A stretch of DNA of 64,000 nt from contig CAAFNI010000208.1 in the NCBI GenBank assembly GCA_900764215.1, forward strand, positions 1-64,000, read 5' to 3'. How positions within the stretch are numbered: position 1 is the first letter of the stretch; every line of letters starts with the position of its first letter. A program made the translations under genes and the position numbers. The notes under the pieces are model-generated. The model was not told the origin of the DNA and searched no databases. It saw nothing but the letters and a program-made list of their open reading frames with translations. Origin of the DNA: an uncultured Sutterella sp. (GTDB lineage: Bacteria; Pseudomonadota; Gammaproteobacteria; Burkholderiales; Burkholderiaceae_F). Below, piece after piece: positions 1 to 8,502 of the stretch.

Positions 1-94
1 ATATATGCGCCCCCCCTCAAATGGTTTCATCAAAAAAAAAGGGGGGGGGCCCATCTCGGGGGGGCTCCCGCCTGTGACTGGCTAATGAATTTTA
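1..94. other. Low-complexity window edge
   Basis: The first ~70 bases are dominated by homopolymer runs (C7, A9, G9, G7) unlike anything else in the window. The symporter gene ends at 95 immediately after them. No gene or site is recognisable. The likeliest explanation is low-quality sequence at a contig end rather than biology. Confidence 0.6.
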
Positions 95-1600
95 TCAGGC
101 CGGCGTACTGATCGGAACGACAGCCGGCTTGGGCATCAGAGGTTCATTGACAACATTGTCACGATTCTTTTCCTGCCACCAGGTCAGATAGTCGCGGTTG
201 CCTCGAGTCGGTGCAAGAGAACCCGCCACCATGCCGAATCCGGCTGCAAGAAAGCCCCCGAGAACATTCGGGAAGACATCGCCCAACGACGTTGTCGTCA
301 ACACCGTCCAAACACCGGCGCCCAAAAGCATCGACCACCAGACGCCCTGACGGGTCGTGCGCTTCCAGTAAAGGCCGCAGACGAGCGGCCAGAAGGCGCC
401 GATCACCGGGAACTGGTAGGCCATGGCCACCATGTCATAAATGGCCGTACCTTCGACAAAAAGCGAATACGACAAAACCATGATGGCGAAACCGAATACG
501 GTCCAGCGCATGGCACGAAGCATGTTCCGATCGTTCAGGCGAACGAAATGCGTAAGAATGTTGCTCACAAAAGCCGTCGACGGCGCCAGCATCGTGGCCG
601 ATGCCGTCGACATCACGGCTGAAAGCACGGCGCCGAAGAAGAGCACGCGAAGCCAAAGAGGCATGTGATCGCGCACGAGCGTCGGCAGCAGGCGCTGAGG
701 ATCGGCGGCGAGCATGTCCTGGGCGCTGCCGGGCATCACGAGAATGGCGGCAATGACGATGAACATCGGCACGAATGCAAAAAGGATATAGACGCAGCCG
801 CCGATGATGGGGCCCGCTACAGCCGTCTGCACGTTTTTGGCGGACATGACGCGCTGAAAGACGTCCTGTTGAGGAATCGAGCCGATCATCATCGTAATGG
901 CGGCGGATATCCAAAAAAGCCATCCCGTGGCAGTCGGCTCCGGCAACGCATTGAAGAGATCGCGCTCATGCGCGTAGCCGATCATCTTGCCGAATCCGCC
1001 GGCGAGATCAGAGGCAAAGAACAGAATAGCCACGAGGCCGAGCACAATGATGATCATCTGCACGAAGTCGGTGACCGCAACGGACCACATGCCGCCGTAC
1101 ATGGTGTAAGCGAGCACTACGACAGTGCCGATCACCATGCCCCCGGACACGGAGATGTAGCCCTCTGTAATCAGGTTGATCACAAGGCCCAGCGCCGCGA
1201 CCTGAGCCCCGACCCATCCCAGATAGGAAAGAACGATGAACAGCGTGCACAGAATCTCAACACCGCGCCCGTAGCGCTCGCGGTAGTAGTCTCCAATCGT
1301 CAGAATATTGAGCTTGTAGAGCTTCTGCGCGAAGAACATGCCCACCAGAATCAGAGCCATGCCTGAGCCGAACGGCTCTTCGATCACACCCGCAATGCCG
1401 CTCTCGATGAACCGGCCCGGAAGTCCGAGAATGGTTTCAGAACCAAACCAGGTGGCAAACGTTGCCGTAATGACCATAGGCAACGGAAGACTGCGCCCTG
1501 CAAGGGCAAAATCACTCGTATTGTTCACACGCGTGGCGGCGTAGAGACCGATGGCGATCGTCGCCAGCATGTAGAGCATTACAAAACCAATCAGCGCCAT
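95..1600 (-). CDS. Sodium:solute symporter family (SSS) transporter
   Basis: A 501-residue polytopic membrane protein that probably couples Na+ entry to uptake of a small organic solute across the inner membrane. It starts with a hydrophobic helix (MALIGFVMLYML) and has about 13 hydrophobic segments. Early residues ~35-60 contain the conserved GRSLPLP...TWFGSETILG stretch typical of the PutP/SSS family. Length fits the family. A purine-rich GAGGAAA sequence lies upstream of the ATG at 1600. It stands alone, with no neighbouring catabolic gene to point to the substrate, so proline, pantothenate or another solute are all possible. Family assignment is firm; substrate is unknown. Confidence 0.85.
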   Translation of the reverse strand: MALIGFVMLYMLATIAIGLYAATRVNNTSDFALAGRSLPLPMVITATFATWFGSETILGLPGRFIESGIAGVIEEPFGSGMALILVGMFFAQKLYKLNILTIGDYYRERYGRGVEILCTLFIVLSYLGWVGAQVAALGLVINLITEGYISVSGGMVIGTVVVLAYTMYGGMWSVAVTDFVQMIIIVLGLVAILFFASDLAGGFGKMIGYAHERDLFNALPEPTATGWLFWISAAITMMIGSIPQQDVFQRVMSAKNVQTAVAGPIIGGCVYILFAFVPMFIVIAAILVMPGSAQDMLAADPQRLLPTLVRDHMPLWLRVLFFGAVLSAVMSTASATMLAPSTAFVSNILTHFVRLNDRNMLRAMRWTVFGFAIMVLSYSLFVEGTAIYDMVAMAYQFPVIGAFWPLVCGLYWKRTTRQGVWWSMLLGAGVWTVLTTTSLGDVFPNVLGGFLAAGFGMVAGSLAPTRGNRDYLTWWQEKNRDNVVNEPLMPKPAVVPISTPA

Positions 1601-1746
1601 CTCACATATTTCCTCATAAAACGACGTTGAACGGAAAACCTTGTTTATTCGCGCGAATTGTAGGGCTTATTGTCTTTCGCCGTATCTCTCAAAAGGCAAA
1701 AAATCCGCCCTTCGAGACACCAATCGACCATTGTTTCATCGAGATC

Positions 1747-1790
1747 AAAAAAAACGCGCCCTTTCCCTCAGGCAGAGGAAAAGGGCGCGG
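1747..1790 (-). terminator. Rho-independent terminator of the Tim44-domain gene
   Basis: On the minus strand a long GC-rich stem (CGCGCCCTTT with AAAGGGCGCG, extended by a TCCTC/GAGG inner part) is followed by eight T residues. It lies ~40 bp past the stop of the Tim44-domain gene. Confidence 0.85.
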
Positions 1791-1828
1791 TTTCACATGA
1801 CAAACTCGTGACAAAAAGCGACTGTCCG

Positions 1829-2782
1829 TCAGGCGTTCTGCTGAATGCCTCCCAGGAGCCAGCCTTCGTTGCCGTCGACTGGTTTTTCGAGGATCCAAGT
1901 CTCGTCGAACTCCTCTATTTCACCGTCGATTTCAATCCTGCCCGTAAAGCGAACGTTGGCAAGATAAACGCCGTCGGATTCGGTGATGCCGAGCAGCTCG
2001 TTCTTGAGTTCCTTGATGTCGGACTTGTAGACCTGTGCGCCGCGTTCGCGCAACTGATGCGTAATGGCAGTAAATACCTCGGTAGTCGTAAAGTCGGAGA
2101 TTTCAATCACGCTGCCCGTATCCCAAGCCTTCTGAAGCTTGCGGTACTGTTCAAGCGCCGTTTCAAGGAAGGCCTTTCGATCAAAGTCGTCGGGCGTAAT
2201 ATCGCGGACACCGTCATCCTGAGCTGCGTTGCCAGCAAATTGATCCATCACGCTGCCGGTGCGCGCACCGTAACTTGAGGAGGAAATGTCTTGCCGATGC
2301 GCTGCCTGCGCAGGTTCATCGCGGGGTGCATCCCTGTACTGAATAGGCTCCGCATGTCCCGATGGCGTCTGAGCACGCTTTCGCATCATCATGCCGAGTA
2401 CCACTCGCAGCACGAAAAAGATCGCCACAGCCACGAGAATGCCTGTGATGAGACTTACAAGACCTGCTCCCTCGATTCCAAGCAACGAGAGCAACGCGGA
2501 AATACCAAGCGCGGCAGCGAGCCCCGTAAGAACACTGCGCATCATGGACGGACGCTGAGCCTGCTGAGCTGGAGCGGCATTGGACTGCTGGCGCTGCTGA
2601 CCGGCCGCGTTCTGCTGCTGAGGCGCCTTCGGCGCAACAGAGGGCGCCGGAGCCTTCTGGCTGAAAGTCGGAGCGGGACGGCCGAAGGAGCTTCCGCCGC
2701 CAAAACGCTTGGCGGCATCAGCATCCATGCTGGTCGTCACCATGCTGAAGCAGATCAAAAATGCAACAAGAAATTTCTTCAT
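1829..2782 (-). CDS. Tim44-like domain protein, secreted or membrane-anchored
   Basis: A 317-residue protein. I start it at 2782 because MKKFLVAFLICFSM opens a clear signal peptide; the frame stays open 12 codons upstream. After the signal come a Gln/Ala/Pro-rich low-complexity linker (~residues 40-80), one or two hydrophobic helices (~85-140) that may anchor it in the inner membrane, a second linker, and a C-terminal Tim44-like domain (~residues 190-315). The Tim44 fold in bacterial proteins is thought to bind lipid or protein at the membrane. No specific function is known. It ends in a strong terminator and follows ubiE on the same strand with a short gap. Confidence 0.8.
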   Translation of the reverse strand: MKKFLVAFLICFSMVTTSMDADAAKRFGGGSSFGRPAPTFSQKAPAPSVAPKAPQQQNAAGQQRQQSNAAPAQQAQRPSMMRSVLTGLAAALGISALLSLLGIEGAGLVSLITGILVAVAIFFVLRVVLGMMMRKRAQTPSGHAEPIQYRDAPRDEPAQAAHRQDISSSSYGARTGSVMDQFAGNAAQDDGVRDITPDDFDRKAFLETALEQYRKLQKAWDTGSVIEISDFTTTEVFTAITHQLRERGAQVYKSDIKELKNELLGITESDGVYLANVRFTGRIEIDGEIEEFDETWILEKPVDGNEGWLLGGIQQNA

Positions 2783-2814
2783 GTCTTTGGTCACTTGGTG
2801 GATGGGAAACAAAA

Positions 2815-3591
2815 TCAAGCATCCGGCTTGAAGCCGATGTGAAGGGCACAGATACCGAAAGTCATGTTCTTCCAGGACACGCGTTCAAAACCAGCATCCT
2901 TCATCATGCCTGCAAAAGTCGATTGATCCGGATGCATGCGGATGGATTCGGCAAGGTAGCGATAGGACTCACGGTCGCCGGCAATGACGCCGCCAGCCCA
3001 TGGCATGAAGCAGAAGGAATAGAAATCATAGACCGGCTTGAACCAAGGCTGGCACTTAGAGAACTCCAGCACAAGGAGACGGCCGCCCGGACGAAGCACT
3101 CGCAGCATCTCGCGCAGAGCACGGTCCTTGTGCGTCATGTTGCGAATGCCGAAAGAAACCGTTACGACGTCAAATGTATGGTCGGCAAACGGCAGCATTT
3201 CTGCGTCCGCTTCTACGACCGGACACGGGTAGCCAGCTTGACGAAGGCGCTGAGCACCGATTGCAAGCATTTCATGATTGATGTCGGTGGCCACGACGTT
3301 GCCCGCGCCGGCACGGCGGGCCAGTGCGATCGCAAGGTCACACGTGCCGCTGGCGATATCGAGCACCTTCTGCCCGGACTTCGTTTCGGTCGCATTGATG
3401 CAGCGGCTCTTCCACATGCGATGGAGTCCCAGACTCAACACGTCATTGAGAAGATCGTACTTGGGGGCAACGCTGTCAAAGACCTCGCGAACCTGGTCGG
3501 CCTTTTTGTCTTCATCGACCATCTTGTAGCCGAAGTCAATCTGGTGGTGAGCCTCCTGCCCGGAGATCTCGTCCTTGCTGTTGTTCTGCAT
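2815..3591 (-). CDS. ubiE: Ubiquinone/menaquinone biosynthesis C-methyltransferase UbiE (MenG)
   Basis: A 258-residue SAM-dependent methyltransferase that methylates the quinone ring, converting demethylmenaquinone to menaquinone and the 2-polyprenyl-6-methoxy-benzoquinol intermediate to its methylated form. Visible signatures are the SAM-binding motif I VLDIASGTCDLA (~residue 75), the acidic motif II VVATDIN, and the family hallmarks SFGIRNM and RPGGRLLVLEFSK. The N-terminal VFDSVAPKYDLLNDVLSLG matches the UbiE signature region. It sits 14 bp downstream of the DUF971 gene, so the two are probably co-transcribed. A menA gene at 46.6-47.5 kb supports a menaquinone role. Confidence 0.95.
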   Translation of the reverse strand: MQNNSKDEISGQEAHHQIDFGYKMVDEDKKADQVREVFDSVAPKYDLLNDVLSLGLHRMWKSRCINATETKSGQKVLDIASGTCDLAIALARRAGAGNVVATDINHEMLAIGAQRLRQAGYPCPVVEADAEMLPFADHTFDVVTVSFGIRNMTHKDRALREMLRVLRPGGRLLVLEFSKCQPWFKPVYDFYSFCFMPWAGGVIAGDRESYRYLAESIRMHPDQSTFAGMMKDAGFERVSWKNMTFGICALHIGFKPDA

Positions 3592-3604
3592 TTTGCGGAT
3601 GTCG

Positions 3605-4027
3605 TTAGGAATGGGAGCAGTGATGCGCGGGCTTCATCTTGGCCGCCTTTTCTTCAAAGGGCTTGTTGACCGGATCGTTCGGTTCGCGAGAGGCGCCGTT
3701 TTCGGCCAAATGCTCGAGGTACTGTTGCCAGAGCACATCCTTCTCGTTGACAAGCTTTTCAAGATAATCCCAACTATAGATGCCGGAATCGTGGCCGTCG
3801 GAAAATGTGAACTGAAGCGCGTAGTTGCCTACCGGCTGCAAGCCCGTAATGTCGACGAGACGCTTTCCGACCTGAAGCACAGCCTCGTCCGGCGAATGCC
3901 CCTGCACCTCGGCCGACGGAGACAGCACGCGCAGATATTCGAAACTCAGCCGGACAGAGCAGTCTTCGTAAACGAGTTCTAGTTCGCGACTCTTCTTGTG
4001 AAGCGCGATGTCAACGGGTATTTTCAT
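3605..4027 (-). CDS. DUF971 / GBBH-like N-terminal domain protein
   Basis: A 140-residue small protein of the DUF971 family (gamma-butyrobetaine hydroxylase-like N-terminal domain). The family features are a short beta-rich domain with LELVYEDCSVRLSFEYLRVLSPSA, then DITGLQPVGNYALQFTFSDGHDSGIYSWDYL. The start at 4027 (MKIPVDI) is preferred over an upstream ATG at 4051 because family members begin close to this motif. In betaproteobacteria this gene is commonly found next to ubiE, as here. The molecular role is unknown. A proline-containing C-terminal tail (~residues 110-140) is variable. Confidence 0.85.
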   Translation of the reverse strand: MKIPVDIALHKKSRELELVYEDCSVRLSFEYLRVLSPSAEVQGHSPDEAVLQVGKRLVDITGLQPVGNYALQFTFSDGHDSGIYSWDYLEKLVNEKDVLWQQYLEHLAENGASREPNDPVNKPFEEKAAKMKPAHHCSHS

Positions 4028-4402
4028 CTTCCATCTTCTCCGCCCGCTCATGCAACGGGCTGTTTTTGTCGTATAGGCACGGTCCGAAAAACCGTTAAAG
4101 GCCGTTTTTTAAGTCCTGTAATGATAACCGCTTCAGACGGCCGCCACAGTCCCGTTGCCCCGTCCCCTTCGCCGGTGACCATCGCCCTATCCGGTTTTCA
4201 GACACAAAAAGCCCGAAGCGGAAACGGAAATTGAGGCATTCGCCCCAGACCCAACCTACCGCCTGCCCCAATACGTACCTCAATAAAAACTCGGATGTCA
4301 ATGCATCTTGCAGTGCCGCAAGAAACTCTTCTAAAACATAAGCGTTATGAAAACGCTTGTGCTATAAGAAAAGCCCGCACAGTATGGCACTGCACGGGCT
4401 TG
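4028..4402. other. Gene-free stretch outside the left end of the element
   Basis: No convincing gene. It contains the upstream region of the DUF971 gene, an AAGCGTT/AACGCTT hairpin (4341-4358), and the outer part of the left attachment repeat. At 4266-4301 a CCCCAATA...GGATGTCAA pair resembles the element's own right-end sequence at 14614-14637, hinting at a scar of an earlier related insertion. Confidence 0.45.
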
Positions 4403-4417
4403 CCGCGACAGGAATCG
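4370..4417. repeat. attL: left attachment-site repeat (partial tRNA-Arg 3' end plus its terminator)
   Basis: Bases 4370-4392 are identical to 14706-14728 (the tRNA-Arg terminator), and 4403-4417 (CCGCGACAGGAATCG) are identical to 14750-14764, inside the 3' end of tRNA-Arg. Relative to the right copy, ~11 bp covering the CCA end and spacer are missing. This is a duplicated tRNA 3' segment as left by site-specific integration. Confidence 0.75.
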
Positions 4418-4458
4418 CACATCCCTCTGCGAGAGGCGTTTACAGGCGGCACCTAAAA

Positions 4459-4481
4459 ATACCCCTATAGATACCCCAATA
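4459..4481. repeat. Left-end copy of the integrase arm-type repeat
   Basis: A 23-bp sequence identical to 14599-14621. On the minus strand it reads as two GGGGTATC units separated by TATA. It lies 42 bp inside the left core. Paired direct octamers near both att cores are what arm-type integrase or excisionase binding sites look like; binding is inferred. Confidence 0.5.
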
Positions 4482-4636
4482 GAGAAAACGATGAGGGTGA
4501 AAAAGCACCTTCGACCAGCCTCATCATGCCCCAATCACACGACACGACAAGCACGGCCTCGAGAGCTGGTCGGTCAGCACGACCGACACCCTCAGCCAGC
4601 CGACGCCCTAACCATTCAGTCGACGCCAAATAAAGT

Positions 4637-4676
4637 AAAGGCTCAATACATATTTAATGTACCGAGCCTTATTTTT
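4637..4676. terminator. Terminator-like hairpin downstream of the DUF927 gene
   Basis: Stem AAGGCTC/GAGCCTT with an inner TACAT/ATGTA stem, followed on the plus strand by ATTTTT. The minus strand, on which the DUF927 operon ends ~170 bp upstream, has a weaker TTTACTTT tail. It could work in either direction. Confidence 0.5.
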
Positions 4677-4726
4677 GGAGCCAGCTTTTTCGGCCCTCCG
4701 CAGTCATGTACCCTATGTAAAAGTTA

Positions 4727-4873
4727 GGTGGGACTGGTGGGACTAGTGGGACTTCCTGCGACAGAGGCGTTTGCAGGAGCGTATCGCTTTAACACAGGTG
4801 GGACTGGTGGGACTTCCTGCCGCACAGGCGTTTCGAGCCGATTTTTTAGGCCGTTTTTTGGCCTAGTCCCACC
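4727..4873. repeat. Left iteron cluster (GGTGGGACT)
   Basis: Three abutting 9-mers (GGTGGGACT, GGTGGGACT, AGTGGGACT) occupy 4727-4753. Two more abutting copies lie at 4797-4814. An inverted copy at 4865-4873 is inside the end of the DUF927 gene. Each direct group is followed by TTCCTGC and an AGGCGTTT motif; a related CTGCGAGAGGCGTTT occurs at ~4425. This resembles replication iterons and matches a second cluster at 12858-13005. Confidence 0.65.
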
Positions 4874-6843
4874 TTAGACCTTCTGGACTCTGAAAAAATC
4901 GTGTTTTCAAGGAATTTTTTCAACTCTGGAGAGTAAGCACCAGCAGGAATAACAACATATCCAGCAGGTAACGAAATTTCACCTATTTTTATCGGCTGTT
5001 TGCCCCTCGGCTTGTATTGGTATTTGCCCTTTTGGTTTGTTACCAACCACTTCTGGGACATCAAGGCGGCTATCGTCTCACGTTGCGCCCCGCCGCAGGC
5101 CAGCGTCATGCCGCGTCCCAAGAAAATCACGACCGCTGGATCACTGGGAACGTCTCCACTGAGAGTAGCACCATAGATAACCGAACCACACAGCGGCCTA
5201 GGATTTGCCGCAGGATAGACCTTTCCATCGGGATACACGCTTGTAAAGTTCTCTGGGTAGGCAATGACGTAATCAATCACGCCCTGACACAACCGAAGTT
5301 CTTTCTGTTCGCTGGTCTCGAAGTTCTCAACGAAAGATCGGAAACAAGCATCGGCAAAGTTCGACGCCTCGCCTGTAGCCCATGGCAGAACGCCATATTC
5401 CGTTGCCAGCTCACCAGCGACCGCCACCAGTGCGAAGCGTTTTGCTACTCGCTGGATTTGCCCGCAGTAATGACGCGCATGGACTTCGACCCATTCCTTC
5501 AGCCGCTTGGCGATGAGTTCCCTCATGGCTTCGACGCCGCCTCGACGTGCAACATCAGCGATGAATCGCTCCATGAACGCCACGCCTGCGGTTCCGTAGA
5601 ACCTTGCCCCGAACTCTGCGAAGGTGTCGGCCAGCTCCTTAGAGTCCATCCCCCTGGGGACACTTTCAAAGACGCCCAGCTCCTCGCTCACAGGAATCGC
5701 GTCAATCGTGGCCATGCGAATCTCTGCACCCGTGGCAATGTCTCGACGCCTGAGCCGTTCCATCATCTGCGCCGCCGTGTATTCACCCGCCGACATGAAA
5801 AGCAATCGCCAATTGGCCAGCGCGACGCCTTTCGTGTCTTTCGCCATGCGCCGCTTGCCGACGCCGTTTCCGAGCATATAGATGACCTGCTCGAAGTCGA
5901 CCTTCGCATTCTCACCCTGACCCAGCTCATCAATAAACAATGGCAGGTCGGTATGGGACTTCGCCGCAAGCTCGAGGCCGTTCCCTGTGGCGTTCCATGA
6001 GACTTTCATCTCGCCTGAATCCTCGAGGACTTGACCCCACACACTGACACCAGCCCGAAGGGCAGTACTCTTGCCCATGCTTGACTTGCCGACAAGGTGA
6101 AAGCCGCCCGACCCTTCGCTCGTGAAACGTAGCAACGGGGACGCCATGGCCATGCATACAGCGAAGGCCACACGGCTAGAGTGCTTCGCATTCGTGCCAA
6201 TCGTGTCCTGCCACTGTTTGAGCGTTCCGCCTTGACTGTACTGGGGTGCCTGTTCGGTCTCACCGTTGTAAATCATCTCCTGCCCGTCGGCGTCTCCGAA
6301 CGTGGCGTTCGGGATGATGAATTTCTTCCCCAGCTCAAACCAGCCAAAGGAGTCCACCGTCTGGAAGTAGCGTTCAACCTCGCGCGTTCGGATGAATTCG
6401 GCCACGTGAGCATTGCCGCCCTGTGCATTCGCACGGTACAAGGAAAGCCCTTGATCGGCCAGTGTCGCGAGTACAGAGTTTTGATTTTTCACCAGCTCCG
6501 ACATCATCACCGTGGCCTTTCGGATTTTCCCGAAGGTGTCGGCAAACCGAACCAGCCGACACCGACCGCCGCCATGCCTGTCATAACCTTCGGCCTCAAC
6601 ATCAATGTAGGAACACAGCTTGATCGGGCTTTTATCGCCAATGACGACTTGAAGATCGTCCGCACCGACAAAGAAAACATTGCCTGAAGGCGCCTCATGC
6701 TTGTTTCTCGACCGAACGTTTTCAACTTCTGCCTGATGAGCCACGCCATCAAGCGGATCAGGGGGTAGAATGTCCGCAGACACATTATTCGCTTCGGCCT
6801 TCGGCTTCATGCTGGAGGCCGTTTTTTTATCCTCAACCTTCAT
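4846..6843 (-). CDS. DUF927-family ATPase/helicase, putative replication protein
   Basis: A 665-residue protein of the DUF927 family, found in prophages and satellites and regarded as a helicase-like replication ATPase. A nucleotide-binding core is visible: Walker A GKSSMGKST (~residue 245) and Walker B-like LPLFIDELGQ (~residue 295), then VDFEQVIYMLGNGVGKRRM and an arginine-rich MMERLRRRD segment. The N-terminal ~70 residues are polar. Its start overlaps the preceding Toprim gene by 11 bp, indicating translational coupling. The iteron cluster sits at its 3' end. Together with the Toprim protein it could do the job of P4 alpha (primase-helicase and origin binder). Replication function is inference. 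Confidence 0.85.
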   Translation of the reverse strand: MKVEDKKTASSMKPKAEANNVSADILPPDPLDGVAHQAEVENVRSRNKHEAPSGNVFFVGADDLQVVIGDKSPIKLCSYIDVEAEGYDRHGGGRCRLVRFADTFGKIRKATVMMSELVKNQNSVLATLADQGLSLYRANAQGGNAHVAEFIRTREVERYFQTVDSFGWFELGKKFIIPNATFGDADGQEMIYNGETEQAPQYSQGGTLKQWQDTIGTNAKHSSRVAFAVCMAMASPLLRFTSEGSGGFHLVGKSSMGKSTALRAGVSVWGQVLEDSGEMKVSWNATGNGLELAAKSHTDLPLFIDELGQGENAKVDFEQVIYMLGNGVGKRRMAKDTKGVALANWRLLFMSAGEYTAAQMMERLRRRDIATGAEIRMATIDAIPVSEELGVFESVPRGMDSKELADTFAEFGARFYGTAGVAFMERFIADVARRGGVEAMRELIAKRLKEWVEVHARHYCGQIQRVAKRFALVAVAGELATEYGVLPWATGEASNFADACFRSFVENFETSEQKELRLCQGVIDYVIAYPENFTSVYPDGKVYPAANPRPLCGSVIYGATLSGDVPSDPAVVIFLGRGMTLACGGAQRETIAALMSQKWLVTNQKGKYQYKPRGKQPIKIGEISLPAGYVVIPAGAYSPELKKFLENTIFSESRRSKVGLGQKTA

Positions 6844-7855
6844 TCTTCAACTTTCCCGTAGCAATGTAATAGTCGTTCCAATCAGTCGGCTTATCGCCAC
6901 CAGTCAACAGACAAAACCGCCTGACCACCTCATCATTGATTGGCGGCCTATGGCAGAGTGCACCAATCGTTTCAGCCGCCGCCTGTGCATCATCCTCACC
7001 GTTCCCTACGTCAGACAGAATGATGAATTTCTTGCCCAGCCTGAAACGATCTGCCCACAATTCGGCAACGTTCTTCAGGTTCCCGCTGGACATGGCGGCT
7101 ACACAAGGAAAGCCATGCACCAGCTCCACGCTCAACGCCGTGGCCATGCCTTCGGCTATCCCAATGACGCTAGACGCCTGATAAGCCTCCAACGGATGAG
7201 AGAGCCAGCAGAGACTGCCCACGCGGCCCTTTGCCATGAACCGCTTTTTCCCTTTGGCATCAATGAACTGGAGCGATTCAAGCAAGCCGTCTTTGTTCCG
7301 CAACGGGATAACCAGCAGGCGGCCATACAAGCCCGTTCGGCAAAGTTTCCCTTGATCGTTTCTAACTCCACGACCCGAAAGAATTTCATCAACGATTGAC
7401 GCGTCGACCTCTCTCATCGTGCTGGTCGGCTTGATCTTCTTTCGAGTCAGGTAGGGATGTTCGACGACTGGATGAGCGTTCCGCCAAATTTCCGAAGCCG
7501 TATCGGCGGCATGCCTGCGCTCACTCTTGAGCCGTTCTTTCTTTTGGGCTTCCCTGATCACGGAATCAATGCGCCAATCACGACGCTCGGCGCGTGACAT
7601 CCTGCGACCAGCATCTTCACGCCACACGGCACACTTGCGCGACCGCTCGTTGTAAACACAGCCGCCACGACAATCATCATGAACGCGGATAGAGCCAGCA
7701 AACTCGCCGCCTTTGTCACCTTCGGCCTTCGCCCGACAATTCGCCCTTGGGGCTTCGGGCAGGTAGACCTGCACGGCGTCGGCGGCCTCATAGAACGACG
7801 GGAACACAAATTTTTCCCCGCCGACCCGCTCGAACTGTCCCGAGTGCTTAACCAT
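6833..7855 (-). CDS. Toprim-domain primase-like protein
   Basis: A 340-residue protein. A C-terminal Toprim-type domain is suggested by IGIAEGMATALSVELVHGFPCVAAMSSGNL (~residues 230-260) and KFIILSDVGNGEDDAQAAAETIGAL (~275-300), with the acidic residues of such folds. A central region (ADTASEIWRNAHPVVEHPYLTRKKI) matches the linker of phage DNA primases of the Toprim_3/DUF7146 type. An N-terminal basic half contains scattered cysteines (RGGCVYNERSRKCAVW), perhaps a metal site. GGAGGTGAACC precedes the ATG at 7855. It overlaps both neighbours, so it belongs to the replication operon. It probably primes element replication. Confidence 0.8.
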   Translation of the reverse strand: MVKHSGQFERVGGEKFVFPSFYEAADAVQVYLPEAPRANCRAKAEGDKGGEFAGSIRVHDDCRGGCVYNERSRKCAVWREDAGRRMSRAERRDWRIDSVIREAQKKERLKSERRHAADTASEIWRNAHPVVEHPYLTRKKIKPTSTMREVDASIVDEILSGRGVRNDQGKLCRTGLYGRLLVIPLRNKDGLLESLQFIDAKGKKRFMAKGRVGSLCWLSHPLEAYQASSVIGIAEGMATALSVELVHGFPCVAAMSSGNLKNVAELWADRFRLGKKFIILSDVGNGEDDAQAAAETIGALCHRPPINDEVVRRFCLLTGGDKPTDWNDYYIATGKLKNEG

Positions 7856-8138
7856 GGTTCACCTCCTTTTGACGTTCGCATTCTTCCCAGCGACTCAAGC
7901 GTTCGATAACCTTGACCTCTACGACCTCCTCAATGGCCGCCATGACCGTGGCGATGAGTTCTCGAGCGTTCTGCACGTCAAGAGAACCAGCCGTTCCCAG
8001 TCGACTGAGTTCGCGGTCAGCCATGTTCAGCGCGTAGGACTTCTCACGCAAAACGCTCTCCTCATACCGCTGGTACTCGGTCACCAGCGCGCCACGTGCG
8101 TTTTCAGTGGATACACTTCGGTCTTTGATAGGACTCAT
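7848..8138 (-). CDS. Small unknown protein of the element replication operon
   Basis: A 96-residue protein of unknown function. I start it at 8138 (MSPIKDRSV) because AAGGAGGGCTGAA lies just upstream; the frame is open further. It is helical and charged: TEYQRYEESVLREKSYALNMADRELSRLG, then NARELIATVMAAIEEVVEVKVIERLSRWEECERQKEV. No membrane segment, cysteine cluster or known motif is visible. It overlaps the Toprim gene by 8 bp. The pattern fits a small phage accessory or regulatory protein. Confidence 0.65.
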   Translation of the reverse strand: MSPIKDRSVSTENARGALVTEYQRYEESVLREKSYALNMADRELSRLGTAGSLDVQNARELIATVMAAIEEVVEVKVIERLSRWEECERQKEVNHG

Positions 8139-8139
8139 T

Positions 8140-8502
8140 TCAGCCCTCCTTAGAGCGATTTGCGGGGACTTCCCCAGCAGTTTCTTTAAGATGATTGCGG
8201 GCGCAAAACGCCGCATTCATGGACGAATGAACACACGCGGTTAGATCGGAGAGCGAGTACACGGCGTCGGCCACGTCCCGATCAGTGGCATACATGGCCT
8301 CGCCTGGGTGCTGGGCGCGAAGGTTGAGATAATCCGCCACGCCATTCAGCATCGTTCCGACACAGGAAAGCGCGGTTAAAGCCTCATCCCCAGCGCGCGC
8401 GATGCGCTTAGGATCGTTCGAAGCGATTGCGCTCATCGTGGCGTGGAATGCGCCGCGATCTGCAACGTCGGGAAATTCTCCGACCTTGAAAGTCTCAGCC
8501 AT
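8140..8502 (-). CDS. Small unknown helical protein of the element
   Basis: A 120-residue protein, start taken at 8502 (MAETFKVGEF) after GGAGGTGTGCC. Its sequence is mainly helical: FHATMSAIASNDPKRIARAGDEALTALSCVGTMLNGVADYLNLRAQ, then DRDVADAVYSLSDLTACVHSSMNAAFCARNHL. No known motif is recognised. One base separates its stop from the next gene start and its own start overlaps the upstream gene by 8 bp, so it is part of the same transcript. Function unknown. Confidence 0.65.
   Translation of the reverse strand: MAETFKVGEFPDVADRGAFHATMSAIASNDPKRIARAGDEALTALSCVGTMLNGVADYLNLRAQHPGEAMYATDRDVADAVYSLSDLTACVHSSMNAAFCARNHLKETAGEVPANRSKEG

Noticed and set aside
4331..4534. 67-residue ORF at the left end containing IGVSIGV
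   Set aside because: It only translates the arm repeat and att region; the same peptide arises upstream of the integrase from the duplicate repeat.
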